A DNA stretch of 64,000 bases from Rotaria macrura (Eukaryota; Rotifera; Eurotatoria; Philodinida; Philodinidae). The stretch spans positions 1 through 64,000 of the forward strand of contig OENT01000451.1 of NCBI GenBank assembly GCA_900239685.1, in the 5' to 3' direction. Shown piece after piece: positions 12,311 through 23,800 of the stretch; positions within the stretch are counted from its first letter, which is position 1; each line of letters opens with the position of its first letter. Under the pieces are notes generated by a model. That model was not told the origin of the DNA and did no database searches. It worked only from the letters and a program-made list of their open reading frames with translations. The translations under genes and the position numbers were made by a program.

Positions 12311-14605
12311 ATAGTATGCCTATCTTTTATTTCAAGTTTGACTTGACGAATTCCTTTATGTTAAACAGGATTTTTCTACTAAGAATGTAGGGAAATTTGT
12401 TGCTCTTGTCGACTGATATTCAATTAAATCTGTTCCTTTGATCACTTGGACGATGAAAACGTATTGTAGTGATTGAGGTATATCTATGAAATTTGAGTAT
12501 TATTGTGGATTTATGAGCAGTTGTGGTTGCGATTTCAGAGCAATAGGAGTATCTCGCATGAGTCATGTCGAGTATAATTTTCTGCACTACAGGCATCTCC
12601 CTCATGGACTCATGCTCTCCTACCCCATGCATCCACATCTACAAGTATATAGAGTAGCCTACTCAGACTCGTCCACACACCACACCGGAATCCGGAACCT
12701 CAAATGATCCAAGGAGAATTACTCCAACAATCAGATACTATCGGATCCGATCGATTCATATGGGAATTCCTATAAAACTGACAGAATCTTGTCGAAAATT
12801 AAAAATAAACAATGACATGCAAATCTCTGATATTCGAATTCAATTGTATCATTTTGCTAGAAAATACCGGAATTTAATAAAGGGCTCTGGCTGATCTCCA
12901 CTATTGGCATTCAGCGTTTATTAGTACTCAAAACATTATCCAGTATTGAACTGCCGGATCCGTCATTGCTTCCGTTGCCAGAATTCTAGAAAGATTTCCA
13001 GGTTTGATCGAATCCGATATCAGATTCATTCACTTGGAAGCATTCCACGCCTTTACCCTTGTAGTATATTTTTCGAAGTCGACTTCAGATATTGAAATAT
13101 CTGGCATAACGAAATGTTGCAACTTTTTATCTACGACTATGAGGCACTTACGCTATAATCACGGGGAAAATTCGCAGTTTCTATAAGACGCACCGTGTGT
13201 GAGACTTTTATTTTATTCATATTTTTATTGTGATTTACGCAAAAGTTCTAAGATAGAAAAAGTTGAATGTTAAATAATATACAGATAAAAAATTTTAAAA
13301 ATAAACTTTAAAAAACTTCGAGTAAAAAAAAATAGACACAAGAAAGAAATAGGAAAGAATTTTAAAATTAAAAAATACAAGAATTAAATATCTATTATTT
13401 AGAAAACAAAAATATTAAAGGTCTCAAGAAATTTTAAAAATTTCCATGAAAAGGAAAATTAAAATTAGTTTTCGAGATGCATACTCTATTTTAGTAGATC
13501 CAGTTATGAAAGGAAATTTTCGTGAGATTTCCTTTTATACTGCGAAAATGTATGTGACTGAGTCGTAGCATTGGTTTGATCAATTATAAGTAATGATGAA
13601 TTATTTATAATTGGTTGATGCCAACTACCGTGCATTATATCATGCTATAAATGCGTCCCAATTACCGTAACCACCACACAGTTGTGCAAGGTAGCTGCAT
13701 AGGCGTGCGATGCTTTTGCCATACACGACTTTGTCAGTGCAATGATTTTTCGTGTGAAATTCTACCCAGTCACCGGTCAAGAAACTGAATCGGCAAGATT
13801 CTGAAGTATTTTCACTTGTTCAATCTACATTAGACAATAAAAAGACTGAAAATTTGAATATCGCTGATTCTCATGATATCAAAATAGCTCCGAGATCATA
13901 ATTCACCTTGCCTGTAGCATTATCTTGTTTCCATCCCCAAAATTTTTTCAAATTATTATTTCATTGTTATTTTGAAATTCTTGCTCATAGTTTCACTCAT
14001 TTATTGATACTCAAAGAGATACATTGAATGATTGTAGACATAAATTCATGTCTCTATCGTTATCTTTTGGGATCGTCATAAAGGCATGTGTGTTGAATCA
14101 CTATCGGTATCGGTAATAAGTTTTCTATCAAGAGCGAATCGAGAGCAGGGGAGTCTTTTTGCTGATGTAGAAGTCTAGCAATATTCTAGATTGGCCCCAA
14201 TCAAGGATAGACTGAACACGTTAAATTTTATCAAGATTGACAGAGTCTTGTAGAAAAAAAAACTAATGACATATCTTCTTTTGGAAAATTTGTCAGAACG
14301 ATCTCTCATTGGCACTAAGAATGACGACCTCAAAAACTGTAACTATCATAAATACATGATTATAGTTGATAAAACTATCCTTGTTCATATCTAATAAGCA
14401 CTTTTTCGGAGAAGACTTCAAAGTCCAGTGAATTTTATTTCAAAAATCTATTTCACAAGTGAAAAAAAAATCAAGAACGCTTGCATGAAGGCACAAGTTA
14501 ATGTTCGATGGGCTTCCAAGTTTCTCCAGCTGCATTATATCATTGACTTATAGGTCGCTACTCCTTTGTGCATCCGATTATAAAACGCAAATTGCTGATT
14601 GTAAC
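12311..14605. other. Gene-poor stretch between hAT relic and cytochrome b561 gene
   Basis: No convincing exon was found; open frames here have no splice or codon support. A poly(A) signal AATAAA for the cytochrome b561 gene lies on the minus strand at 14439-14434, about 170 nt beyond its stop codon. Confidence 0.5.
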
Positions 14606-15388
14606 TCACTTCCAGATTAGTACAATCAGTGCAATGGTGAGACCGACGGAGATCAGGAAATGCAAGAGAAACAAAGATAATATTCGATAATTCCATGGTT
14701 TTGAATCTTTAATATAAGTAGTTTTTGTATAAGCCGGATGTGGTAGTCTAAAAGAAGTCAGCTGGAGTTCATTAGCTTTGTTGATTGTCTTTGAGGGCAT
14801 CTGTGGATTATAAAATAGAATTGCTTCCAAAATCCCAACAATCAGAATGACCCATGCAGACCAAATAGAAAGAATAACTATCATGCCAGTAGTATTCGAA
14901 TCCAGAGTAACCACTATGATGAATATAGTTGGTATTGAAAGAAAAAAAGCCAGCAGTCCAGTGAGTCGATGAAGCCAGTTGTAAATAAAACGGAATGAAC
15001 TGTCTACATGACATCGGAAGAGTGCCATCCACGCTTGTATAAGCGCACAGCAAAAAACAATGCCGCCTAGCACGGAGTGAACAAATACAAGACCTTCATT
15101 TGACCTAATCCATTCTGCTTGTGTTTGCGCAAGAATGAGGAAAAATCCGATTAGAGTCAACACCGTAGTCATGCAAGCAATGAAACGGTGAAATTGATAC
15201 CAAATCTTTTCCCCCAGCAATTCATCTTTTGAACCAAAACGTAGTGTGCGGCCATAACGTGCAAATATGATAGCAGTTGAACCAAAAACCATCCATGCAA
15301 TGACCATCACAGTCCCATGTGCAAATTCAAAGTTGTGACTCTCTGATTCTTCCGTTTCCGATGCATGGGAATCAACGGTTGTTGCCAT
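14606..15388 (-). CDS. Cytochrome b561 domain transmembrane protein (ferric reductase-like)
   Basis: Intronless 260-aa protein. Six hydrophobic helices are evident (about residues 22-45, 66-88, 99-124, 135-162, 166-193 and 237-259). Four histidines sit where the cyt b561 core binds two hemes: H24 (FAHGTVM), H67 (FHRF), H104 (VHSVLGG) and H140 (WLHRLTG). The family moves electrons across membranes, usually from ascorbate to ferric iron or monodehydroascorbate. The layout resembles the b561 half of DOMON/FRRS1-type proteins, but no DOMON or reeler domain is attached. The ATG at 15388 follows a TATA-like box by about 75 nt. The stop codon overlaps a good donor (AA|GTGAGT), so a short further 3' exon is possible. 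Confidence 0.85.
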   Translation of the reverse strand: MATTVDSHASETEESESHNFEFAHGTVMVIAWMVFGSTAIIFARYGRTLRFGSKDELLGEKIWYQFHRFIACMTTVLTLIGFFLILAQTQAEWIRSNEGLVFVHSVLGGIVFCCALIQAWMALFRCHVDSSFRFIYNWLHRLTGLLAFFLSIPTIFIIVVTLDSNTTGMIVILSIWSAWVILIVGILEAILFYNPQMPSKTINKANELQLTSFRLPHPAYTKTTYIKDSKPWNYRILSLFLLHFLISVGLTIALIVLIWK

Positions 15389-15462
15389 ATTTTATGATCG
15401 TAATGTTGTTGCTTGAATACAGTATTAACTAAACTGACTTATTCCAATGCAATGTGTACAGA

Positions 15463-15470
15463 TTTTTATA
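15463..15470 (-). promoter_or_regulatory. TATA-like box of the cytochrome b561 gene
   Basis: TATAAAAA on the minus strand, about 75 nt upstream of the ATG at 15388. This would put a start site near 15435 and leave a short 5' UTR. Prediction from sequence only. Confidence 0.4.
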
Positions 15471-16889
15471 CACCTGCACATAGCTATGAAGGAAAAAAAA
15501 TATGTACTTTTTACTGTTTCAAGCACGAAAATAACTATACCTTACCTAGCCACAATTAAGCGTAGACCTGACTTGCGAAGCTAAAACCTTGAGAAAAAAA
15601 TGTGACAGTAACCCTCCGCTTGAATACACAGCAATTTCAAAGCAGGTTCGAATCCTGACTACTTATTTGCACTTGTAGGGCGAAGTAAAACATTGATTGA
15701 CATTTTATGTTTGCACTTTCTTATTAAACGAAATAGATGTGGAGCATGTTTTGAACGAAAGACACTGCTTTAACTAGCATTCATAGAAACGGGTCATTTA
15801 TTGTTCATTTGACGCATAGATGAATCAAGAGAAAATTTGATTTGTTTACTCGAGATGACAAATATTCAAAGAGTTTCTCTTATTCTGTTTGCTTTGTACA
15901 ACCAAATAGTAGAGTTACTTTTCGAGACTATAAGCATAGATACATTATTAAGTGAATTAAATTTTAGTAGGCCACTCTTTAGAAAATACACAATTGAAAA
16001 TAACGAAGTATAAGTATAATCAGACATGATTTATTTACCAAAAATTCAAGAGGAGACTTCATGATTCATAAAAGCTTTTTGCTGCCTGAGAATACATAGA
16101 AAACCTGACGAACGAATTCTGTATCTTATTTGTAGACAGCAAATTATGATCGTTGATGCGTAGCCGAGTGAGTCATACAAGATAGATTCTCGTATAAAAG
16201 TAATATGGACAAAATCGGTATTAATCACGTATTTTTTCAATGTGTTATTAGACGGATACAAACGTAATTATGTGTCAACAATCGTTATTTGGACACGAAA
16301 ATAAAAACATGCAAGAAAAAAATTGTCTAAGTATATGATGATATCGTTGTAAATATCAATAGAATAATCATTCGACATATGAGAGTTTCACAAAACAATT
16401 TTAATGCAGTTTCACTGATAGTGATAGCTAGAACTTAAGGATAGTAAAAGTTAACAAATTACAAATGCGATCATTTTTGAACAATTCAGTTATTTGTACT
16501 AAACGACAAGATTGTCAGTTGTGCATGATAGAAATTACCGATACGTATTACACACTAACAATTATGTTTATACATCTGAATTGATGAAAAGTTGAATTTA
16601 TTATAATTATTGAAGGATATATTTCATATTTCCTGTTTGTTTCGTCATGCAATCATTCTCAATAACGCTTTAGATTTCACGGTTTTGAGTAGAATTTCGA
16701 TTTCTTTTGTACACTTCTGAGTTGCTTTGCCTCGACAGGAGACGTCATTTTACTTTGAAGTTGACAATTGATTTTTGTTACTTTCTATTGGTTTTCAACT
16801 TGTGCTTCTGTTAAACTTAAGAAAATTCGTTGCATATCTATAACGTTTCGTGATACACGTAAGTATGAAATCAAATTCTTTCTGCCAAT
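15471..16889. other. Intergenic stretch with a tRNA-like T-arm remnant
   Basis: At 15643-15657 the sequence CAGGTTCGAATCCTG forms a perfect tRNA T-arm and is followed by ACTAC, as in the 3' end of a tRNA-Ser. No matching acceptor, D-arm or anticodon arm was found upstream, so it is at most a tRNA or SINE fragment. Nothing else was recognised. Confidence 0.4.
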
Positions 16890-17865
16890 ATGTGAATCAG
16901 AGCTTCCAACAGGCCAGGCCGCCCTGCAGGCGCCTGGTCGTCTGCCAGGCTTGGCTGCAGGCCAGGCTGAGTTTTGAGATTTTAGCCTGGCCTGCATCAG
17001 GCCAGACCGATGGTGACCAGGCCACCAGGCCAGTCTCCAGGCAGGTCAGGACCGTAAAGCGAGCCCTGCAGGTTATCAAAAATTTTACAGGGTAGGTTGC
17101 AAGGTGCTAGTAGCGTAACCTGTGACCTGCAACTTATATTATGTACTAGATGTAGTAAACTTCTTTCTAGAATTAATTGATAAGAAAAGGCTAAAACTGA
17201 TAGGGAATAAAAAATCAATTTAGATTGGTCACAAATGCATTCGATAGAAATAATAGATACGTGCTTTAGTAGTATGTTTTTGTGTTTATGAACATCTATA
17301 ATTAATTCTATTGTACATATATTACTTTTCTGGTTTTCAGCTTTATTATTTTTATTCTTTTGTCCATAATTATAATTACTTTATCGTCAGAAGGGATAAA
17401 GACATGTTGCACTATCAATAACATGCTCTAGCATATATTCTTAAGACGATCATTGTGAATAATTCACATTCGAAATTCCTGCAAGTTCAGCTATACCAGA
17501 GCTTGCTTTTAGCTCATCAGTTCGAATATTTGAGAAAAGAAGACAATTTTTAAATCCCGATATTGTTGATGATATTTTAATGATAAGAAATTTTCGAAAT
17601 GAATGATTTCGTGCGTGTTTTTTTGTAACTGAAACAAATTGAATGAAGTTGCATCATATAATCATGTGAAAGTTCGAATTTTTCTCAACTATAAAAAAAC
17701 TACAGGGCAGGGCAGGTTACAGGTTACGAAAAAATGTTTCAGGACAGGGCAGGGCAGGGTATGCGAAAAAAATTACTGGACAGGGCAGGTCCAGGTTGCC
17801 AAAATCTTGTAACCTGCAGCCCTCTAACCGTAAATAGGTGGCCTGTTGACAACTCTGATGTGAAT
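16890..17865 (+). mobile_element. Second degenerate hAT-family element with perfect 8-bp TSDs
   Basis: The element (16898-17857, 960 bp) is flanked by identical 8-mers ATGTGAAT at 16890-16897 and 17858-17865. Its ends are inverted repeats: CAGAGCTTCCAACAGGCC on the left and CAGAGTTGTCAACAGGCC on the complementary right end. Subterminal regions hold many CAGGCCAGG and GGGCAGGGCAGG units, strikingly GC-rich against the AT-rich surroundings. The interior keeps only the last part of a hAT transposase. Confidence 0.9.
17475..17606 (+). pseudogene. hAT transposase C-terminal remnant
   Basis: A 43-codon open frame ending in TGA encodes the end of the hAT dimerisation domain: IPASSAIPELAFSSS, then FEKRRQFLNPDIVDDILMIR. 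This matches the family pattern IPASS..ER.FS..G.I..KRR..L.P. The Glu-Arg pair is eroded to Glu-Leu. Upstream frames are closed, so only this exon-sized piece of the transposase survives. Confidence 0.82.
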
Positions 17866-19484
17866 GAGGAAGAGATGTGGATTCCTTGTCATAACGTAGA
17901 ATTCACTGAAGAAATTGTATAGCTTCTAGAAATGGATGACAATTACTCAGTTAGCAATCTTGTGTAGACTTGCTTTTTACAAAATGCAAGTTAAGCAAAT
18001 TTTTTTAAAACTACAAATCTGTACGTCGGACGACGTAGGTTCATTATTTTACATCCTGATATGATGTATAGAAGTATTCATCATTCTAAGAATGTAAATT
18101 CACAGGATTTGAAGTAAAATTTGAGGATTTCCAGAGAATCAAATACAAATTGCAAGAATAACTGCACCCACACACACACAGGTTAGTATAGAAGAACTAG
18201 TTTTCAAACGGAAATAAATACTTATTAGTAGCAAAATCTTTCTTTTGTATTCAAAAGAAGGTTCTCCGTAAAGAGACAGAAAATCATTTTAAAGACGCCT
18301 GAAAATACATCTGGGGCATCTCTAAATTACTATAAGGTCTTCTAAATTTTCACTAGGTCACTACCTTAACCCCTACCAAGAGCGAACAGTTGAATTCAAG
18401 ACAATCATGCATTCCTAGAAACCTTGAAACTCATAACTAATAAGATCACCTCCTCAATACTATGCTTTCCATCAAACTGTGTAATTAAGAAAATGTGACT
18501 TTCTCGAAATCCCCCATTCGTTACTCGAAACGTCGAAGACTTGCATATAGCACAACTCTGTAGCCAGTTATCATGTATTGTAACTGTTTAGAAACAGTAT
18601 CCTTCCATCTTTAATTACAAAGAATTGCCTAAAATTACTTTAAAGCACAAGTAACTAAGCTTAAAGAACTTTCAAGTATATGAAGTGAACTAAAGTACTT
18701 CCAAGTACACATGAAGTATGTAAAGTTCAGAAGTACCATGCGTCTCCCTTGATATCACTTTTATCTTGTTGAATATACATAGTCATATTGTTACAATAAT
18801 GTCAACATCTACTGCATTGATCTAAATACATATGAATATTGTGTGAAGTTTGTTTAGAGAGTAGGTGATAAACTTGCTAGTTGAAGCTCAAAAATTTATA
18901 GTTATTTATTGTTTTCGTTGTTAATACTTTCTATCGTTCATATTATGACTAAATCATAAAATAATCTATCATTTAATCCGTTCTCCAAGAAGAAAATTAA
19001 TCCACCTTGGGAATAACGTATCCTGCAGGAATTCTACTAGCATCGATTAAATTAACGCATGAAGCACGCTATGTAAATTGAAAATCATATTATGGCCAAA
19101 ACATGAACTATTAACGATTGGTCACAACAATTGAATCATAGTAGAAGGTAGACGATAGTCTATGTAAAAACATTTATGAACTATTTGGATAGTTAACCAA
19201 GTCCGAAGACAAGTATATACACAAGTCTAATTTTGTTTTTCTTTCATCACTGGTATCATCACATATCTAGGAACAAATTATGAATCACGCAAATGCGTAA
19301 TGATCATGGATTTAGATTGAAGAATAACATGTTGATAAATTCCTTTAATAATTTCACTTCTTCATTCAAAACTACACATAGATCAAGAAACAGCGAGCAA
19401 CAAAAGAATTTTTTTTCAGATCATTTTTATTCATTTTACTCATTTGTAGACAACATCAAAATAACTATGATCAACATTGATTTA
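17866..19484. other. Gene-poor stretch
   Basis: No exon recognised. A short CA run lies at about 18170-18180. Around 18620-18735 there is a loose cluster of AAGTACTT-like words that could be a decayed repeat. The right edge is the 3' flank of the peptide-precursor gene. Confidence 0.45.
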
Positions 19485-19832
19485 TTAAGCCTTTTTCGGC
19501 TTTTGATTATAATCTGCTGCATGAAATGCAAGATTTTCCCAATAGATCCGTTTTGCTCGTTGTTGATCATGTTTATTCGGTACAACTACTAATGATAACC
19601 TGTCCATTGGCGAATCATATAGTGGATCTGGATATTGTCTTATAGGTAAACCAGCTGAAATAGAGTATGAAAATAGAATAACGATAAATATCATTTTGAA
19701 TACTTTACATAAATAATTAGCCGCGCTAGAGCGTTCCATTAATAGTTCATCATGGCTTTTGAATTCGTTTGGAAGATGTTGAGCATTGAGGAAGGGTAGA
19801 ATTAATAATGAGAGAATTATAAATGACAACAT
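19485..19832 (-). CDS. Small secreted peptide precursor (candidate neuropeptide/hormone)
   Basis: Two exons, 19832-19709 and 19654-19485, give 97 aa; the 54-nt intron is GTAAAG...TTTCAG. The protein opens with a clear signal peptide (MLSFIILSLLILPFLNA) and the rest is hydrophilic. A dibasic site KR at the end of the stretch QQRAKR precedes a 20-residue C-terminal tail that starts IYWENLAFHAADYNQ. Length, signal peptide and a single dibasic cleavage site fit a peptide-hormone precursor, but there is no amidation glycine and I recognise no named family. The intron is a multiple of three and has no stop, so the unspliced message would also be open, giving 115 aa with a second hydrophobic stretch. 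Confidence 0.6.
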   Translation of the reverse strand: MLSFIILSLLILPFLNAQHLPNEFKSHDELLMERSSAANYLCKVFKMIFIVILFSYSISAGLPIRQYPDPLYDSPMDRLSLVVVPNKHDQQRAKRIYWENLAFHAADYNQKPKKA

Positions 19833-20879
19833 TTGTATTTAGAAGATAGCTGAAATTTAGGATCTTCAAAACATACATGATTAGCAATATGCAACAATGT
19901 AGAGAAAAATCTACTTGAACGAATAGAAATGAAAAATCTCATTATTCAAACGTAGTTAAACTACCTTTTAATTTGACTGCTAAATATATTTTTAATAGGA
20001 GAAGATCGAAAATATGTACAATCGATATAATCAGTACTAGTATACAGCAATATCTTAATTTCAATGAAAAAAAGTGGCTTCTATCTGTATGCATAGTTTT
20101 TCAAACGATAAATCTTCATACTCAACTCATACACTGCTGTTGATGAACAACAAGATTATCTGTATTTAAATATGATACTAGTGAATGAAAACAATCAAGT
20201 AGTCCGATAAAACTACCAGGAAAATTAAAGAAGTTACATATATGTAGTTTAGCAAATGGGATAAATTAGAAAGAAACCGAGAGATAGACAGGTAGATAAA
20301 TAGATGAAAAATATAGTTAGGCGAATGAACAAAATCACGAATAGACTATCTCATTTTTTTTTATTATCTAAGGTGATTCTATCGAGCGTAATTATCATGA
20401 TCCTCTGATGTAAAACATAGTTCATCAAGGTTTTTTTTCTTGATAGGTATGCAATCAAGTCAAATAATTGACTTGATACCTACGAGGTAAATTCATCTGG
20501 CAGAAAGTAAATTGTCCTCTAGTGACCTCTATCGAATGCATCACGTACTCAAGTTAATCGATATTACATATTTAATAAATGTGATTCTAATAAAAATTAG
20601 CTTTTCTCTGTTGTATAATTTAAATTTCATGCTGCATATTTTCAAACTTGAACATAATTGGTAATACACGCTTGTCAATTGCCCCATTCACTGCTTGTGA
20701 CCGATACATTAACATTAATTTAATCGTATTGATTGACTGAGCACTGTAGAAGTTCATCTACATGAAAATGACTGAATTTGTTCAGCCAGTCAGTCAACTT
20801 TCTTCACTTGTAAGTGTAGAACACAGGATCTGCGTCGGATTTCTTTTTCTATTCATTTGTTTAGGTTCAAGTTGGATTG
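19833..20879. other. Divergent intergenic region between peptide gene and band 4.1 gene
   Basis: About 1 kb separates two divergently transcribed genes and should hold both promoters. No TATA box was placed with confidence. An acceptor-like TTTAG just before 20873 suggests that the 4.1 gene has an upstream noncoding exon. There is a GATA/TAGA-rich patch around 20280-20310. Confidence 0.45.
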
Positions 20880-23800
20880 ATGAATGAAACAGATAATTTC
20901 GAGATTGATGGATTTAGTAGTTCCCTACGAAACGGTGATCATCGTACTTCACCAAATGCAACTACCGATCATCGAAAGAAGAAGGATGAAAAAAAGTCAA
21001 AGAAAAAAGAAGTAAACTTATTATTAATAAAAGAAAACAACAAGAAGAATTTGTTCATTTAATCTAGGACGAAAATGAAAAACGAGCACAACGCCAACGT
21101 GAAAAAGAAGAAAAAAAAGCACGCAAACAAGAAGAAAAAGAACTTAAAAAATTCAATAACGAACAAAAATCTTCATCAAAGCGATCTGCTAACATTCAAA
21201 CTATTTATAAATCCAAAGCACGAATTATGATGTTAGATAATACAGAAGATTATGTAGATTTGGGTGTACGTCATATTGAATTCCCTGATAATTTTGTTTC
21301 AGCAGAAAAATGAAAATTTTAATTTCTAGAAAGACGATACTGGTAAAGTGCTATATACTCGTGTATGTGATTTATTGCGATTAGAAGAAAAAGATTATTT
21401 TGGTTTAACTTTTCTCGATAATGAAAATAATAAAGTTAGTATTAATTGGTTCAATAAAAAACAATTTTCTCCATGATTTGAACTTTAATTTTTTTAAGTC
21501 TTGGCTTGATAATGATAAACGTGTACGTGGTCAATTGAAGGGTAAACTGAGTTCAGTTGCTTTCATTTCATGAAAGAAAATATCACGTATTATTTCAGGT
21601 AGTGATCCTGTCTTTTACTTTCATGTCAAATTTTATCCACCAGAACCAGCTTTACTTCAAGAAGATATCACTAGGTTCGTTTAGATTTTATCTATAGAAC
21701 AAACAGATAGATAGAAAAAAAAATGTTTTCTTTTTCAAAAGAAAAGATGTTATGGAAACATTCAAGTTCTTAGTAGTTTTCTGAATTTTATTGAAACACA
21801 TCTTACACAAGAAAAAAGACTTGTTATCTATTCGATCTGTCTATTTTTACTTAGATGATGATTGTCCTCTGTTACTTAGTGTATCAGATGGATACGTGGT
21901 ACGTCATATTAACATTTCATGTTGTTTGCTTTAATTCTTATCTATCTTAGAAGCAGCTTGTCAGCACAACTTCTTGATGCCTAAAATACGTTCTTTCACC
22001 TCATACTACTACTAAAAACTAGATCAATTCTGAAATCTCTAACACATCGCATTGTTTTTTCAAAAAAAAATGATACAAGTCTTGCTTTTCATTCTTCTTA
22101 ATTGTTTTTCATAATTGTTAATATTTCACGATATTCATCTAACAATAGATTAAACTTGAAACGAAGCCGCCTATTGAAAGTATCAATCACATCTACAATG
22201 GATCTCAATGGACTATTATAAACGTGAAAGTGTTGAGATTGATTGTTTCTCTCTGTTATTCATTATTCTACGTATGCTCATAGAATGATTTCAGTCCTTA
22301 GAAAGTCTATGTTCTATTCTTAAAGCCTTTTTTATTATCAAAAAAATGTATTTGAATGGGTTCGTTAAGTGACAAAATTGTATTATAGTGAGTTTTATTC
22401 TGTAAGAATTTCCATTACCTATGGAAGAGACTGAACTTGGAGTGTTCTATTGTCGAATCTTGTGTGACAGTTGTTTTTTGTTAATGTATTAAAAATGTTA
22501 ATGTTTTCTAGCTGTCACTAAAATAGAATCATTCATTAAGTTCTATGTTAGTGTAGCCAAGAACAAATGATTGAGGCCAAACTAAATCTATGATACTATA
22601 GAAATAAAACCTGAATTGTAAGTTCAAAGCGTTTTTCTGCAGATGCTAAATAATATCTTTTTTATGTATATCTATGGAGTTAACTAAACAATATCGTTTT
22701 TTAATGTAAACTTTAACCGTTCGGAAAACTACACTATATTGACTATGTCATTAGTTTCACTCTGGATTCAGGAGCGAAAAACAAACCCCTACCTATGCTT
22801 AACATAACTAACGCTTGCGTGAACTTTCGAATATGACATGGTTAATAGTTGGAAAATGATTCGTTTAAGTCATATTTTGATTGATTTCTATAATTGTTTT
22901 TATCTTTTAATAGATATCAATTATGTCTTCAATTACGGCAGGATATTCTATCCGGAAAGTAAGTCAATCGTATACTAATTGTTTTATCGTTTGAATACTT
23001 ATTCGTATTCATGTTAAAAAGATTACCATGTTCATTTGTAACCTATGCTTTATTGGGTTCATATACGGCTCAAGCTGAATTAGGAGATTATAGTGAATTA
23101 GATCATGGAACCACATTTGATTATCTAAAAGAACTTCAATTTGCACCTTTACAAGATGAAGAACTCTTGAAACGTATTCATGAGCAACATAAAAGACATA
23201 AGTATGTGATAAGTTTTGTTTTCAGTTGTATTATTTTTCATTCTGCTGTAATTTCTAATGATGAATAGAGGTCAGCCACCTAATGCAGCCGATTTACATT
23301 TTCTGGAAAATGCAAAAAAATTAGCCATGTATGGTGTAGATATTCATCCTGCTCAAGTAAATGCTCAATTCTATACGAAAAGACTTAGTATTCATTTATT
23401 CGAACATTTTTCTAGGATTCCGAAAATGTTAATATTAATATAGGTGTTTCAGCAAATGGAATATTAATCTATCGTGATAAATTACGTATAAATCGTTTTG
23501 CTTGGCCAAAAATATTGAAAATATCTTATAAACGAAAGTATTTCTTTATTAAACTTCGACCAAGTGACGTAAGTTGATGCGTTAGAAGAAAAACAAGGAT
23601 TTATATGAAAAGAAATAAATTTCTTTTTGTTGTTAGTTCGATCGATATGAAAGTACAATCGGTTTTAAATTACCAACATATCGTGCAGCCAAATCTCTAT
23701 GGAAAATTGCTGTTGAACATCATGCATTCTTTCGGTAAGATTTAATTTATCTCGAAGAACGATTAACCATTGTTTATTTCTATTTTCAGTTTACGTCGAC

